A program made the position numbers and the translations under genes. Positions 6,820 to 14,731 of a stretch of DNA of 15,080 bases are shown piece after piece. This stretch comes from JALNYB01 sp023230065 (GTDB lineage Archaea; Thermoplasmatota; Thermoplasmata; Methanomassiliicoccales; Methanomethylophilaceae), in the NCBI GenBank assembly GCA_034006405.1, contig JAVESW010000022.1:1-15080 (forward strand), written 5' to 3'. Under the pieces are notes generated by a model. The model did no database searches, was not told the DNA's origin, and saw only the letters and a list, made by a program, of their open reading frames with translations. Position 1 is the stretch's first letter; each line of letters begins with the position of its first letter.

Positions 6820-9666
6820 TTAATTTGAAACAGAACTGTCAACTATCATCAAGCGATCAAGTCCATCTCGTGATCTCGTTTCTGCTTCGTCATGGTTGAA
6901 CCATATACTGAGATCCAAGCATTCAGTAAATGCAGCCTTTGCAAGATCATTTTTCCTCATGAGTTCTAATATTTCCCCTTTAGTAAACAGAGCGGTACAC
7001 AGACTCCGAGGTATTACATAATCACGACTTATTTTTTCCTTCTTTGTTACCAGCTCAAGTGCCAGCTGATAATCTCCAATTGACCGATAATATAGACTCT
7101 GTCTACCATATGTTATTTGCAACCCCTCTGTTATTCCGTATATCTCGCAGATGAGTTCCTGCTCTTTGTAATAATCCATGGCTTTTTCAGGCAGACCCAT
7201 TTCAAAATAAACCAGACCAAGGTTTCCTATTCCCAGTTGATGACTGTAATGATTATCTATTTTTTTGCTGATGCAGATTTTTTCTTCTAATAATTTAATT
7301 GCCTGCAAATACTCTTTTTCTTTAAGCAAAATCAACGCTTGGTAATTGAGCGTAATCTGCAAGATATTTTCGTAAATTTCATTATCAGGATGGGATCTGG
7401 CAATCTTCTCTTCTTCTTTATAAAGTATCAGGGCTTTTTTCCGGGAACCTACTGGATCGTCTTTCTGCCGTGAGAGAATCCAGCCAATTTTTCCAAGAAT
7501 CGTTGCATATGTAACCATATCGTTGGTCTTCTTGTAATGATCCCTAAGATGGGTAAATAACGGCATACATACATCTGCCTTGTCGCGTAATTCAAAGTAT
7601 CGAGATAAATTTAGGACAAATTCAGGATTGTATGCATCTGGGTGGTCAAGGACATGCTGATATGCTGATTGGGCAGTGATTATTGGATTAGCTTTTGTCT
7701 CCAAAAAGGTCCAGTAATTACGTAGATCATAGCTGTTATATTCCCATAAGGCAAGAAAATATTCGGGATCAATCAGATAGTTTTTCAAATCCTCAAATCG
7801 TTCAGCCTTCATATATTGCCATGGAAGTTCCTCGAGTAGACGTTTATTCTCATGAATCTCATAAGATTTTCCCAACTCACTTGCATTTGGATGTATCTCA
7901 TTTTCAAGAACATATTCGGAAAAATGGTCCGCAAGCCGAGAATGTGCCGCCCGTTTCAATTCATCAGTATCAAGATAGCGTTTACCTACAGCATTTCGAA
8001 TGAAGTCATGAGAAAAATTAATCACTGCATCACGAGTCATGAGAGCACGTTCGGTTGAATAAAGCAAACGAGTAATCACAAGTTGTGGTAGTGGTCCCTC
8101 TTCATTTTGCATTATTTTACATATCTCAGCATTTGACAAACCCCGTCGAGATGCAAATATCGCACTGAAAATATCCCTGACAACAGATGGGCGTTTTTGA
8201 TAGCCATAATCTATCTCCCAGCGTTCTAGGATAAGAGTATATAAATGAATGAGATCTTTAGCATTCAAATATTTATCCAAAAGATCTATTACTTGGTTGT
8301 GGTCACCGAAAATCCGGAGTTCTTCAAGCAATGAAAACAAATAAAGTGGGTTGGAAGAAGATGGATTTGAGATGATTTTCTCAATATTTTTTATGGGAAG
8401 CTTTTTGTTATAATGCTTAAGATATGCATTAATCACTTCGCGTTGTTCATCATCAGATAAAGGTTCGATATTGAGCGTCTTCCAGTTCCGATTGCGCAGG
8501 CGTAAATCGATCTCTCCTGAGGTAGTTGAAACAATGAGTGAGATGCCCGATGGAATTTTTTTTGGTAGCCATGAGAGGTTTCGGGCACCCACATCATCAT
8601 CTAATTGATTCAGTGCATCAATCAGGAGTACCAACTTACCTTTTCTGCTAGCTTTACCGAGCCACACGACGAAATCACGTTTCAAAGTTCCGAAATCAGT
8701 GGGAATAACCCCATCAAGTTGGAAGATGCGTTTAATCTCATAAATGAGGTAATAGAGCATATATCCACAGTTTGTACTCTTGCTGGTGACGCCGATAAAA
8801 TAACTGAGAATTACTACATCATTTGGTTTAGTCTCAGTTAGCCAATTTACCAAAAAAGAAGTTTTTCCAGAACCCGAATTGCCTGTAATTACTGTCGATA
8901 TCCCCTCCGACAATACAGAATTAGACAAATATTTGTTATACTGGCGTTGTAAGAGGGGATAATACGTTAAATTCTTAACCTCTAAAAAATTATCCTGATC
9001 ACGCCTTTCTTTATCAATTGGATCTAAATCTTCGTTTTCAGGAGCTACTTTATTAATAATTTCCAAAAAATCAGACATGACAAGAGCATCCAAATCCTCG
9101 GGTGTGACGTAGGTTTTTATTGAAATATAATCCGGATGTTTACTATATTCTTTTTGAATGAGCTTTTTTAGGTTGTGCAGCCTGTTTCGGTCATTACTTG
9201 AAATCGGAGTTATTCCTGAGATATCTTGTTCAGATCCAGTTTCAGTGAGTTTGAAATAAAATAAGGCATTTTTTTGGATTTGAGGGTTCTTTATTACTCC
9301 ATAAATGATTTCCAGCGCAGTAATGGAACAGGAATCCCAGCATTCATTTAGCCATGGTTCTTCATTGCACAAATCTTCCGGCTTATGGGACAGGGTCGAT
9401 CCATAATGTCCACCAATCATACATAAGAAATACGGCCGTGCTTTATCTATGGCATAAAAACATAGAGGCAAAATTTTCCCATCATTTGCTTCTTCTTCAG
9501 TAATCCCCCAACGGAGATCCAGTTCGCTGAGTGCGATCCCTCGATGGTCACAAATATCCTTTAATTTTTTGAATGTGTGTTTGATTAGGATATTTCTCTC
9601 ATTTTGCATATCCTGAAATGTTGATGAGAGAAATACCGTTATTGATTTTGATTGTGCCCCTACCAT
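6820..9666 (-). CDS. STAND ATPase: DUF4062 - NACHT/P-loop - TPR
   Basis: This is a large soluble sensor-type ATPase of the STAND class, with an NPHP3-like architecture. The N-terminal DUF4062 domain (about 8-130) shows VFLSSTFQDMQNER (11-24), LDLRWGITEEEA (49-60), PYFLCMIGGHYGS (78-90) and SITALEIIYG (114-123). The ATPase has Walker A GNSGSGKTS (262-270), Walker B KLVLLIDALNQLDD (344-357) and a sensor-like STTSG (370-374), then SNPLYLFSLLEEL (438-450) and a winged-helix-like part with INFSHDFIRNAVGKRYL (549-565). The last third (about 670-930) is helical with TPR-like units. In STAND proteins the repeats usually bind a trigger, ATP-driven oligomerisation follows, and the N-terminal domain acts as effector. 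Many prokaryotic STANDs are anti-phage, so defence is likely by context but not shown. The gene is intact and faces the pentapeptide gene across a shared promoter region. Confidence 0.85.
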   Translation of the reverse strand: MVGAQSKSITVFLSSTFQDMQNERNILIKHTFKKLKDICDHRGIALSELDLRWGITEEEANDGKILPLCFYAIDKARPYFLCMIGGHYGSTLSHKPEDLCNEEPWLNECWDSCSITALEIIYGVIKNPQIQKNALFYFKLTETGSEQDISGITPISSNDRNRLHNLKKLIQKEYSKHPDYISIKTYVTPEDLDALVMSDFLEIINKVAPENEDLDPIDKERRDQDNFLEVKNLTYYPLLQRQYNKYLSNSVLSEGISTVITGNSGSGKTSFLVNWLTETKPNDVVILSYFIGVTSKSTNCGYMLYYLIYEIKRIFQLDGVIPTDFGTLKRDFVVWLGKASRKGKLVLLIDALNQLDDDVGARNLSWLPKKIPSGISLIVSTTSGEIDLRLRNRNWKTLNIEPLSDDEQREVINAYLKHYNKKLPIKNIEKIISNPSSSNPLYLFSLLEELRIFGDHNQVIDLLDKYLNAKDLIHLYTLILERWEIDYGYQKRPSVVRDIFSAIFASRRGLSNAEICKIMQNEEGPLPQLVITRLLYSTERALMTRDAVINFSHDFIRNAVGKRYLDTDELKRAAHSRLADHFSEYVLENEIHPNASELGKSYEIHENKRLLEELPWQYMKAERFEDLKNYLIDPEYFLALWEYNSYDLRNYWTFLETKANPIITAQSAYQHVLDHPDAYNPEFVLNLSRYFELRDKADVCMPLFTHLRDHYKKTNDMVTYATILGKIGWILSRQKDDPVGSRKKALILYKEEEKIARSHPDNEIYENILQITLNYQALILLKEKEYLQAIKLLEEKICISKKIDNHYSHQLGIGNLGLVYFEMGLPEKAMDYYKEQELICEIYGITEGLQITYGRQSLYYRSIGDYQLALELVTKKEKISRDYVIPRSLCTALFTKGEILELMRKNDLAKAAFTECLDLSIWFNHDEAETRSRDGLDRLMIVDSSVSN

Positions 9667-9694
9667 ACTAAAATAAATGCTATGGGAATATTTA

Positions 9695-9703
9695 GTATTA
9701 TAT
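9695..9703 (-). promoter_or_regulatory. TATA box of the STAND gene
   Basis: On the minus strand the sequence reads ggggATATAATActaa, with the box centred about 33 bases before the ATG at 9666. A start some 25 bases downstream would leave a leader of only a few bases. No Shine-Dalgarno motif precedes the ATG, consistent with a near-leaderless archaeal transcript. Confidence 0.45.
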
Positions 9704-9814
9704 CCCCCTTTTAACTAGTATTATGTGAGCTAATATTCATTACAAAGATGTGAATTAGTCGTAATTGAAACTATTTAGTCTGTTAAACGATGAAAACTAT
9801 TTTTTACACAATCT

Positions 9815-9824
9815 CTTATATATG
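9815..9824 (+). promoter_or_regulatory. TATA box of the pentapeptide gene (leaderless)
   Basis: CTTATATATG is centred about 25 bases before the ATG at 9844, which places the predicted transcription start at or next to the start codon. No Shine-Dalgarno motif is present. With the minus-strand box at 9695-9703 it makes a 177-base divergent promoter region. Between them, gaaactattt (about 9766) and gaaaactattt (about 9792) form a weak direct repeat that could be an operator. Confidence 0.5.
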
Positions 9825-9843
9825 TTGATGACAATATTGAAGT

Positions 9844-11712
9844 ATGGATCTAAATCATCTAAGCATCCTACTTACGTCTATAAAAGATGATAATAATAAT
9901 AAAATATGGAATGAATGGCGTAAAAACAATCCAGATATCAGGGTTGATTTATCTGAGGCAAAGCTTGTTGGGCTTGATTTAACAAACATAAATTTTTCTG
10001 GTGCATTTCTCAAAAAAGTAAGATTGGACCATTCTAATCTTTCAAATTCTCATTTTCAGAAAGCAGATTTGGAGGGGGCGTTTATCAGTGGGGCTAATCT
10101 AAAAAATGCTCATCTTGAAGATGCCTATGTTGAAGAAGTACATCTTGAAAAATCTATATTAGATGGCGCGGTTTTAGATAGAGCACGATTTAGAAAAAGC
10201 CATCTTGATGAGTGTAAATTGAATGGTGTTTCATGTAATCAATCTTATTTTTCTGGTGCATTTCTGGTCAATATTCAAGCAACAAGATCTATTTTTGATT
10301 ATTGTTATTTTAAAAATGCACATTTAGAAGGTGCTGAGTTTGTTGATTCAAGTTTGATTGATGCGTATTTGGTTGAAGCTCAATTGTCAGGAACGAAATT
10401 TATCAAAAGCAATCTCTCTAGAGCCCACCTAGAACGGTCTCAAATGAATAACACTACATTTAAAGATTCAATTTTAGTTGGAGCTTTTTTTGAAGGGGCA
10501 AATTTTACTGACAGTCTGTTTCATTCAGTTTCATTAAACGGGGCTCATATGGAAAACTCTGTATTTAATCGTGCAAATTTCATCCAAGCTATTTTGAAAG
10601 ATGCGCACATCGAAAATTCTACATTTACTGGTGGTAGATTTGATGAATCAAATTTTGATGATGCTCATTTAGAAGGAGCTGATTTGCAAAAAACAGATCT
10701 ACGTAATGTATCTTTGCGATGGACTGATTTAGCCCAAGCCAATCTTCAACAAGCAAATTTACAAGGAGCTAATGTGGAGGGTGCCGATTTTGAGCGAGCA
10801 AATTTGCGAAGAGCAAATTTACAGGAGGCAAATGGAGTAAAGACGCATTTTGAACATAGTCATCTAGAAGATGCTAAACTATGTAATGGAAATTTCTCTC
10901 TCTCATATTTTAATGACGCCCATCTTGATGGGGCTGATTTCCAAGATGCAAATTTAAACGAATCGGTGTTTGTTAATGCCGATTTGATAAATACTAATCT
11001 TACAAACGCAAATATGCAAAAATCAATTCTAAATTGTGCTCGGTTAATTGAAACGAATATTACTGGTGCCAATCTCCTAAATTGTTCTGTCTATGGTATT
11101 TCTGTCTGGAAATTAAATGGAATGCCAGTAAATCAGATGGAGATGATTGTAAGTAAAGAAGGTGATTCTATAATTACTGTTGATAATTTAGATGTAGCCC
11201 AGTTTATCTATCTAATTAATGAAAATGAAAATATTAGCCATGCGTTCGATTCAATATCTCAAAAAAGTGTATTAATATTAGGTAATTTTGATGAACAACG
11301 ATTGAAAATATTAAATATAATGAAAAATTATCTTAGAGAGGATGATTACGTTCCCATTATATTTGATTTTAAAAAGCAAAAATTCAGAAAGGGTTTAGAA
11401 ACAATCTTGGGATTAGCACATCTATCTAAATTTGTTGTTGCTGACATAACAAACCCTAGAACCGTTGGTTTAGAAATTACCAATATTGCCGATAAAATAA
11501 GAACTCTTCCTATTATTACCATAATGGAGGAAATAAATTCTACAAACTATGAGAAAAATATTGAAACAGATGGTATCATAGAACTCAGGGAAGTCAATCC
11601 ACAAATATCACCTCTCTTATTATACAAGGAAGAAAAAGATTTACTTCAACAATTGGAACGATACATCATACATATTAGAGATCATGGTCATACTTGGTCT
11701 GATTTCCATTAA
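9844..11712 (+). CDS. Pentapeptide-repeat protein with C-terminal TIR-like domain
   Basis: Two-part protein of 622 residues. Residues about 33-415 are almost continuous pentapeptide repeats of the A(D/N)LXX type (for example ADLQKTDLRNVSLRWTDLAQ at 279-298 and ANLQQANLQGANVEGADF at 299-316), which fold as a right-handed quadrilateral helix. The C-terminal part (about 470-610) is a Rossmann-like alpha/beta domain with SVLILGNFDEQR (475-486), YVPIIFDF (502-509), LETILGLAHLSKFVVADIT (518-536) and VGLEITNIA (541-549). This order recalls TIR-like domains attached to pentapeptide proteins in other microbes, and E544 sits where the TIR catalytic glutamate would be. NADase or nucleotide-binding activity is inference. 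The coding region is strikingly AT-rich compared with hsdR/hsdM. Transcription is probably leaderless, and GNAT follows 15 bases later. Confidence 0.85.
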   Translation: MDLNHLSILLTSIKDDNNNKIWNEWRKNNPDIRVDLSEAKLVGLDLTNINFSGAFLKKVRLDHSNLSNSHFQKADLEGAFISGANLKNAHLEDAYVEEVHLEKSILDGAVLDRARFRKSHLDECKLNGVSCNQSYFSGAFLVNIQATRSIFDYCYFKNAHLEGAEFVDSSLIDAYLVEAQLSGTKFIKSNLSRAHLERSQMNNTTFKDSILVGAFFEGANFTDSLFHSVSLNGAHMENSVFNRANFIQAILKDAHIENSTFTGGRFDESNFDDAHLEGADLQKTDLRNVSLRWTDLAQANLQQANLQGANVEGADFERANLRRANLQEANGVKTHFEHSHLEDAKLCNGNFSLSYFNDAHLDGADFQDANLNESVFVNADLINTNLTNANMQKSILNCARLIETNITGANLLNCSVYGISVWKLNGMPVNQMEMIVSKEGDSIITVDNLDVAQFIYLINENENISHAFDSISQKSVLILGNFDEQRLKILNIMKNYLREDDYVPIIFDFKKQKFRKGLETILGLAHLSKFVVADITNPRTVGLEITNIADKIRTLPIITIMEEINSTNYEKNIETDGIIELREVNPQISPLLLYKEEKDLLQQLERYIIHIRDHGHTWSDFH

Positions 11713-11715
11713 TTT

Positions 11716-11720
11716 GAGGA
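11716..11720 (+). promoter_or_regulatory. Shine-Dalgarno site of the GNAT gene
   Basis: GAGGA lies seven bases before the ATG at 11728 and three bases after the pentapeptide stop codon. It fixes the GNAT start and indicates that this second gene is translated from a shared mRNA, unlike the leaderless first gene. Confidence 0.6.
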
Positions 11721-11727
11721 ATGAAAA

Positions 11728-12345
11728 ATGAATTTTGATAAAATTATTATTGAAAGAATTACTGAAAAACAGATCCCCGAATCCAAGCAGGTTATCGCTA
11801 AGGCATTTTATGGAGACAATCTGTTTGGATACTTTTTCCCAAATAATTCTCATAGGTTAGATTATATTGAACATTATTTTGAGAATATGTTAAATTTTTG
11901 TGTTAAAAATGGAGTTGTTAATTCTATACATCCCGGGGGGATAGGTTATGCATTATGGCTTCCTTCAAAAGTAATATATGAAAATACCCTCCAAAAATCA
12001 TCTGAGTTAGAATGTGTGGAATATGACCCTCAACTTCCGATTAAATCTGTAGAACTGATTCATGCATATAATAAATATATTGATGCCTTACATACTTTAA
12101 ATGCTCCCAACCCTCACTGCTATTTAGATTTAATTGCAGTGAATCCTATACATCAAGGAAAAGGTTATGCTACTGCATTACTGAATAAAACTCTGCTACA
12201 ACTCGATGATTTGGGCATACCATCCTATTTAGTTACGCAAAATGTAAAAAATGTTTCACTATATAAACATTTTAATTTTAAAATTATTTCGCACTCATTA
12301 ATTCCAGGAACCGATATTCCCCACTGGGAAATGAGCCGATTGTAA
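11728..12345 (+). CDS. GNAT family N-acetyltransferase
   Basis: This is a predicted acetyl-CoA-dependent acyltransferase of 205 residues. The signature is motif A around CYLDLIAVNPIHQGKGYATA (131-150), with the Q143-G-K-G-Y-A148 pyrophosphate-binding loop. The strand before it (LDLIAV) and the later YLVTQNVKNVSLYKHFNFK (167-185), typical of motif B, are both present. The N-terminal half has a KAFYGDNLFGYFFPN segment seen in many general GNAT enzymes. The substrate cannot be read from sequence. It is longer than the GNAT toxins of toxin-antitoxin pairs and no small DNA-binding antitoxin gene lies beside it, so a toxin role is unlikely. It shares an operon with the pentapeptide gene. Its TAA (12343-12345) overlaps the left tip of a long palindrome. 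Confidence 0.8.
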   Translation: MNFDKIIIERITEKQIPESKQVIAKAFYGDNLFGYFFPNNSHRLDYIEHYFENMLNFCVKNGVVNSIHPGGIGYALWLPSKVIYENTLQKSSELECVEYDPQLPIKSVELIHAYNKYIDALHTLNAPNPHCYLDLIAVNPIHQGKGYATALLNKTLLQLDDLGIPSYLVTQNVKNVSLYKHFNFKIISHSLIPGTDIPHWEMSRL

Positions 12346-12451
12346 TACTTGAAAATATCTATTAACTCCATTATTTTTTAGTATTGTGATATCTATATCC
12401 TCCTGTCACCAAACTGAAAAATTATGGGGTTAATAGATATCTTCAAGTATT
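12344..12451. repeat. 108-base imperfect palindrome between convergent genes
   Basis: Left arm 12345-12391 and right arm 12404-12450 pair in perfect register around a 12-base centre (12392-12403). The outer 25 bases match at 23 positions (ATACTTGAA...ATATCTATTAAC...), the next 13 at 11, and the inner 9 at 6; one extra A:T pair adds 12344 and 12451. The GNAT stop touches the left tip, and the stop of the convergent membrane-protein gene (12443-12445) lies in the right arm. The arms are far longer than a normal terminator stem. Options are a MITE or other palindromic repeat, a structured RNA, or a two-way terminator. Confidence 0.75.
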
Positions 12452-14440
12452 TTTATGTGGGAGTTTCACTTTTAACTCCCGTTTTTTTATTATCGTATGA
12501 TACCCGAGTGTTCCATCATATCCACTAATAATATCTGGAATATGCTTAACAAGTTCAATATCATAATTTACAAAACTCGTCCTGAGTTCGGTATCCATTT
12601 GAACGAGTGTATCCCAATCAGTAATACAGCCATGCAGACGCAGAAGTTTATCCTGAGTTTTCACCGATTGGACATTGCCCGCAGCAAGGGCTTTTTCATT
12701 CTCCGGCAGTCTTTTGATCGCCTCATAATCCCAAGGTAAGAACCCCTCAACAAGGGTAAACGTATTCCAGCGTTCATGTTCAATTTTCGCATACTCCAAA
12801 ATCTCCTCATCAGATATCTGGTAATCAGAGACAGCATCATCTGATGGATGATGCTCTATGCTGTATCCTTGCAGCCATAACGAATACTTGAGATAAATTG
12901 CATGCGCACGTGATGAGCGTTTTTTCTGAAGCGGTAACTTGTTCCAGAGAGAATTACATGTTTTTAAAGAAGTGTCAGTTGACTTTCCTATATTCTCCAG
13001 ATACGTATTTTCATAAATCATATTGATGCATTTAGCATATTTTCCCCAAATGTTTCCATTAAGTTTTTCATACTTAAACATCCGAAGAGAACTCCCAAAG
13101 GGGAATATTTTCACAGATGTATCCTTACTATCCTCTTTCGCTTTGAGCATCAGGGAATATTTTTGATCATTCCGAATTGCAATGGAAATATCTGCATACC
13201 ACTGGTATCTTAGATACAACGCTCTGAGATCCAGTGCAGTTTTTATATTTATTTCATCATCATCCGTCACAACAACAATATAATTGAATCTACCCTTTTG
13301 TTCCTCGATCAACGAAAGGAGAGAACTCGTTTCAGCATTAATATCCTGCGGATAGAAAGATACATGATAATCTTCCAAAGAGATACCTGGACAGTCCCGG
13401 GTAAATCGACCCTGCGAGAGTTTAATATCTTTATCGACAATCGTTACGTCAAAGGAATACTTCCCTCCCGACCTGCTGCACCACAGAGAGTTTTTCAGAA
13501 CTTCCAACCCAAGTTCTGCTCCTCCAATTATTAACATTGAAACATTATCTCCATGATCGAGAACAGAATATAATGGATTGTTGAAAAGAAGATCAAATGT
13601 CATACCTCTTTGTTCATTCACTTGGAGCAGGTTGATATTCTTGGTCTTGAGTTCCTCCGTCTTTTTATCCAGGAGATATTCACTTTCTTTCTCATCAGAA
13701 AGGACACAAATCATAACAGTTGTCCGTTCTTTATACTTCTCCATCAGATATAAGCCGGTATCGATATTCTCGTCTTCATTAGCTGAAAATAGGTAGTAGT
13801 GTGTTTTCTCTTTATCTGCTGGCCTGATTTGAAGAATTTCCTTATCGATAACGTAAAATCCCTCTTTTTGAGCTTTAGTATATAATGGATGTGTATGACG
13901 TACATCACGGTTCATACCACAGAAAATGTACATCCCAGTTTTAAACCGATCATCTTTTTTCATAGATGATGCAAGAGAGAATGATTTCTCATTCAGTTCG
14001 CTGAAGACATATCTTTTTTTTGAACGGTCAAAGTGTATCTTTGCATATGTAATATAATCACCAACAAGAGAGAGGATCACTGTGGCGGTACATAAGGGAG
14101 CCAGAAGGAAGATTCCTGTTAATAATAGTCCATAGAATATAGTTAAAATGATATCATTTTGAGCTTGGATGATTTCGTAAAATGTTTCATAACTGGTTGA
14201 GAGAAAAAACATTTTCAGTATAGCAAATATTGATAAAAAAACACTGCTAAATCCATCTTGGCCTTGTGTAATATATAATGGAAGGATGATGACAAAACCT
14301 GAGAATACAACACCAAGTATGATAATCGTTTTATACCATTTTTTCTCTTTATGATGGTAGTAGATGAAAAATCCAAAGTAAGCAAGTAGTATCAGGATGG
14401 CTGTAACCATCATTACTATAAAAATTGGAGAATTACTCAT
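12443..14440 (-). CDS. Membrane protein with RCK-like NAD domain and RyR domain
   Basis: The protein has 665 residues. The N-terminus has four likely membrane helices (about 6-28, 37-57, 65-82, 98-128). The cytoplasmic part begins with RYVFSELNEKSFSLASSM (143-160), like the start of TrkA/RCK-type sensors. A second Rossmann-like unit follows with SMLIIGGAELGLEVL (301-315), where GGAELG resembles a dinucleotide loop and D336 ends the second strand. A C-terminal segment (about 543-612) with AKIEHERWNTF (551-561) resembles prokaryotic RyR domains, which are proposed to bind nucleotide-like ligands. It may be a ligand-gated membrane effector or channel; that is inference, and transport specificity is unknown. 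The gene is intact, with no partner in its own direction. Its last residues (NT) and stop codon are encoded by the adjacent palindrome. Confidence 0.65.
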   Translation of the reverse strand: MSNSPIFIVMMVTAILILLAYFGFFIYYHHKEKKWYKTIIILGVVFSGFVIILPLYITQGQDGFSSVFLSIFAILKMFFLSTSYETFYEIIQAQNDIILTIFYGLLLTGIFLLAPLCTATVILSLVGDYITYAKIHFDRSKKRYVFSELNEKSFSLASSMKKDDRFKTGMYIFCGMNRDVRHTHPLYTKAQKEGFYVIDKEILQIRPADKEKTHYYLFSANEDENIDTGLYLMEKYKERTTVMICVLSDEKESEYLLDKKTEELKTKNINLLQVNEQRGMTFDLLFNNPLYSVLDHGDNVSMLIIGGAELGLEVLKNSLWCSRSGGKYSFDVTIVDKDIKLSQGRFTRDCPGISLEDYHVSFYPQDINAETSSLLSLIEEQKGRFNYIVVVTDDDEINIKTALDLRALYLRYQWYADISIAIRNDQKYSLMLKAKEDSKDTSVKIFPFGSSLRMFKYEKLNGNIWGKYAKCINMIYENTYLENIGKSTDTSLKTCNSLWNKLPLQKKRSSRAHAIYLKYSLWLQGYSIEHHPSDDAVSDYQISDEEILEYAKIEHERWNTFTLVEGFLPWDYEAIKRLPENEKALAAGNVQSVKTQDKLLRLHGCITDWDTLVQMDTELRTSFVNYDIELVKHIPDIISGYDGTLGYHTIIKKRELKVKLPHKNT
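12459..12488 (+). terminator. Hairpin plus T-run, plus strand
   Basis: GGGAGTT (12459-12465) pairs with AACTCCC (12474-12480) across an eight-base loop, followed by G and seven T (12482-12488). On the plus strand this would end transcripts coming from the pentapeptide-GNAT operon. It lies inside the 3' coding end of the convergent membrane-protein gene. Confidence 0.5.
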
Positions 14441-14477
14441 AGTACACAGACCCTATAAAAGATAAAATGAATTTACG

Positions 14478-14488
14478 TTAATATAAAT
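14478..14488 (-). promoter_or_regulatory. Likely TATA box of the membrane-protein gene
   Basis: On the minus strand the sequence reads ATTTATATTAA, about 40 bases before the ATG at 14440, which would give a leader of roughly 15-20 bases. A second TATA-like motif (CTTTTATAG, about 14453-14461) is closer and less well placed. Confidence 0.4.
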
Positions 14489-14506
14489 CCACCTATCACC
14501 TCGTTG

Positions 14507-14728
14507 CTAAGGTAAATTAACTTTCAGATCTTTTGACGTTGAAATGTAATTTAAAGCCCGTGTAAATTGTATTAATTTGTCCCTTTTGTCTTGCATGAAT
14601 GCCGCAATTGTAAGCCTTGTGCTCCTCAAATATTTTGGATTGTCTGCGCATATTCCAACCCCCGTTTCTAGTGGAGAACCGCATGGGGGTGAAAAATTCG
14701 AATCGGTAGAATTTGGCTTATTTTCCAA
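14507..14728 (-). CDS. Doubtful small ORF, 73 residues
   Basis: An open frame starts with ATG at 14728 and ends at 14507. I recognise no family. The C-terminal half (LTIAAFMQDKRDKLIQFTRA and onward) looks reasonably protein-like and helical, while the N-terminal half is rich in Pro, Ser, Gly and Asn. There is no Shine-Dalgarno or clear TATA box, and its start is only a few bases from the tRNA relic on the other strand. Part of it overlaps a possible hairpin (ACCCCC 14658-14663 with GGGGGT 14685-14690). It could equally be a remnant of a longer gene or a chance frame. If it is discounted, bases 14441-14731 hold only the promoter elements and this hairpin. Confidence 0.2.
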   Translation of the reverse strand: MENKPNSTDSNFSPPCGSPLETGVGICADNPKYLRSTRLTIAAFMQDKRDKLIQFTRALNYISTSKDLKVNLP

Positions 14729-14731
14729 AAA

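Noticed and set aside
11728..12345. GNAT as the toxin of a toxin-antitoxin pair
   Set aside because: It is longer than TacT/AtaT-type toxins and no small ribbon-helix-helix gene precedes it; the upstream partner is the pentapeptide protein.
14696..14703. A second tRNA fragment suggested by TTCGAATC upstream of the Val relic
   Set aside because: The bases on either side cannot form a five-pair T stem and there is no acceptor or anticodon arm.
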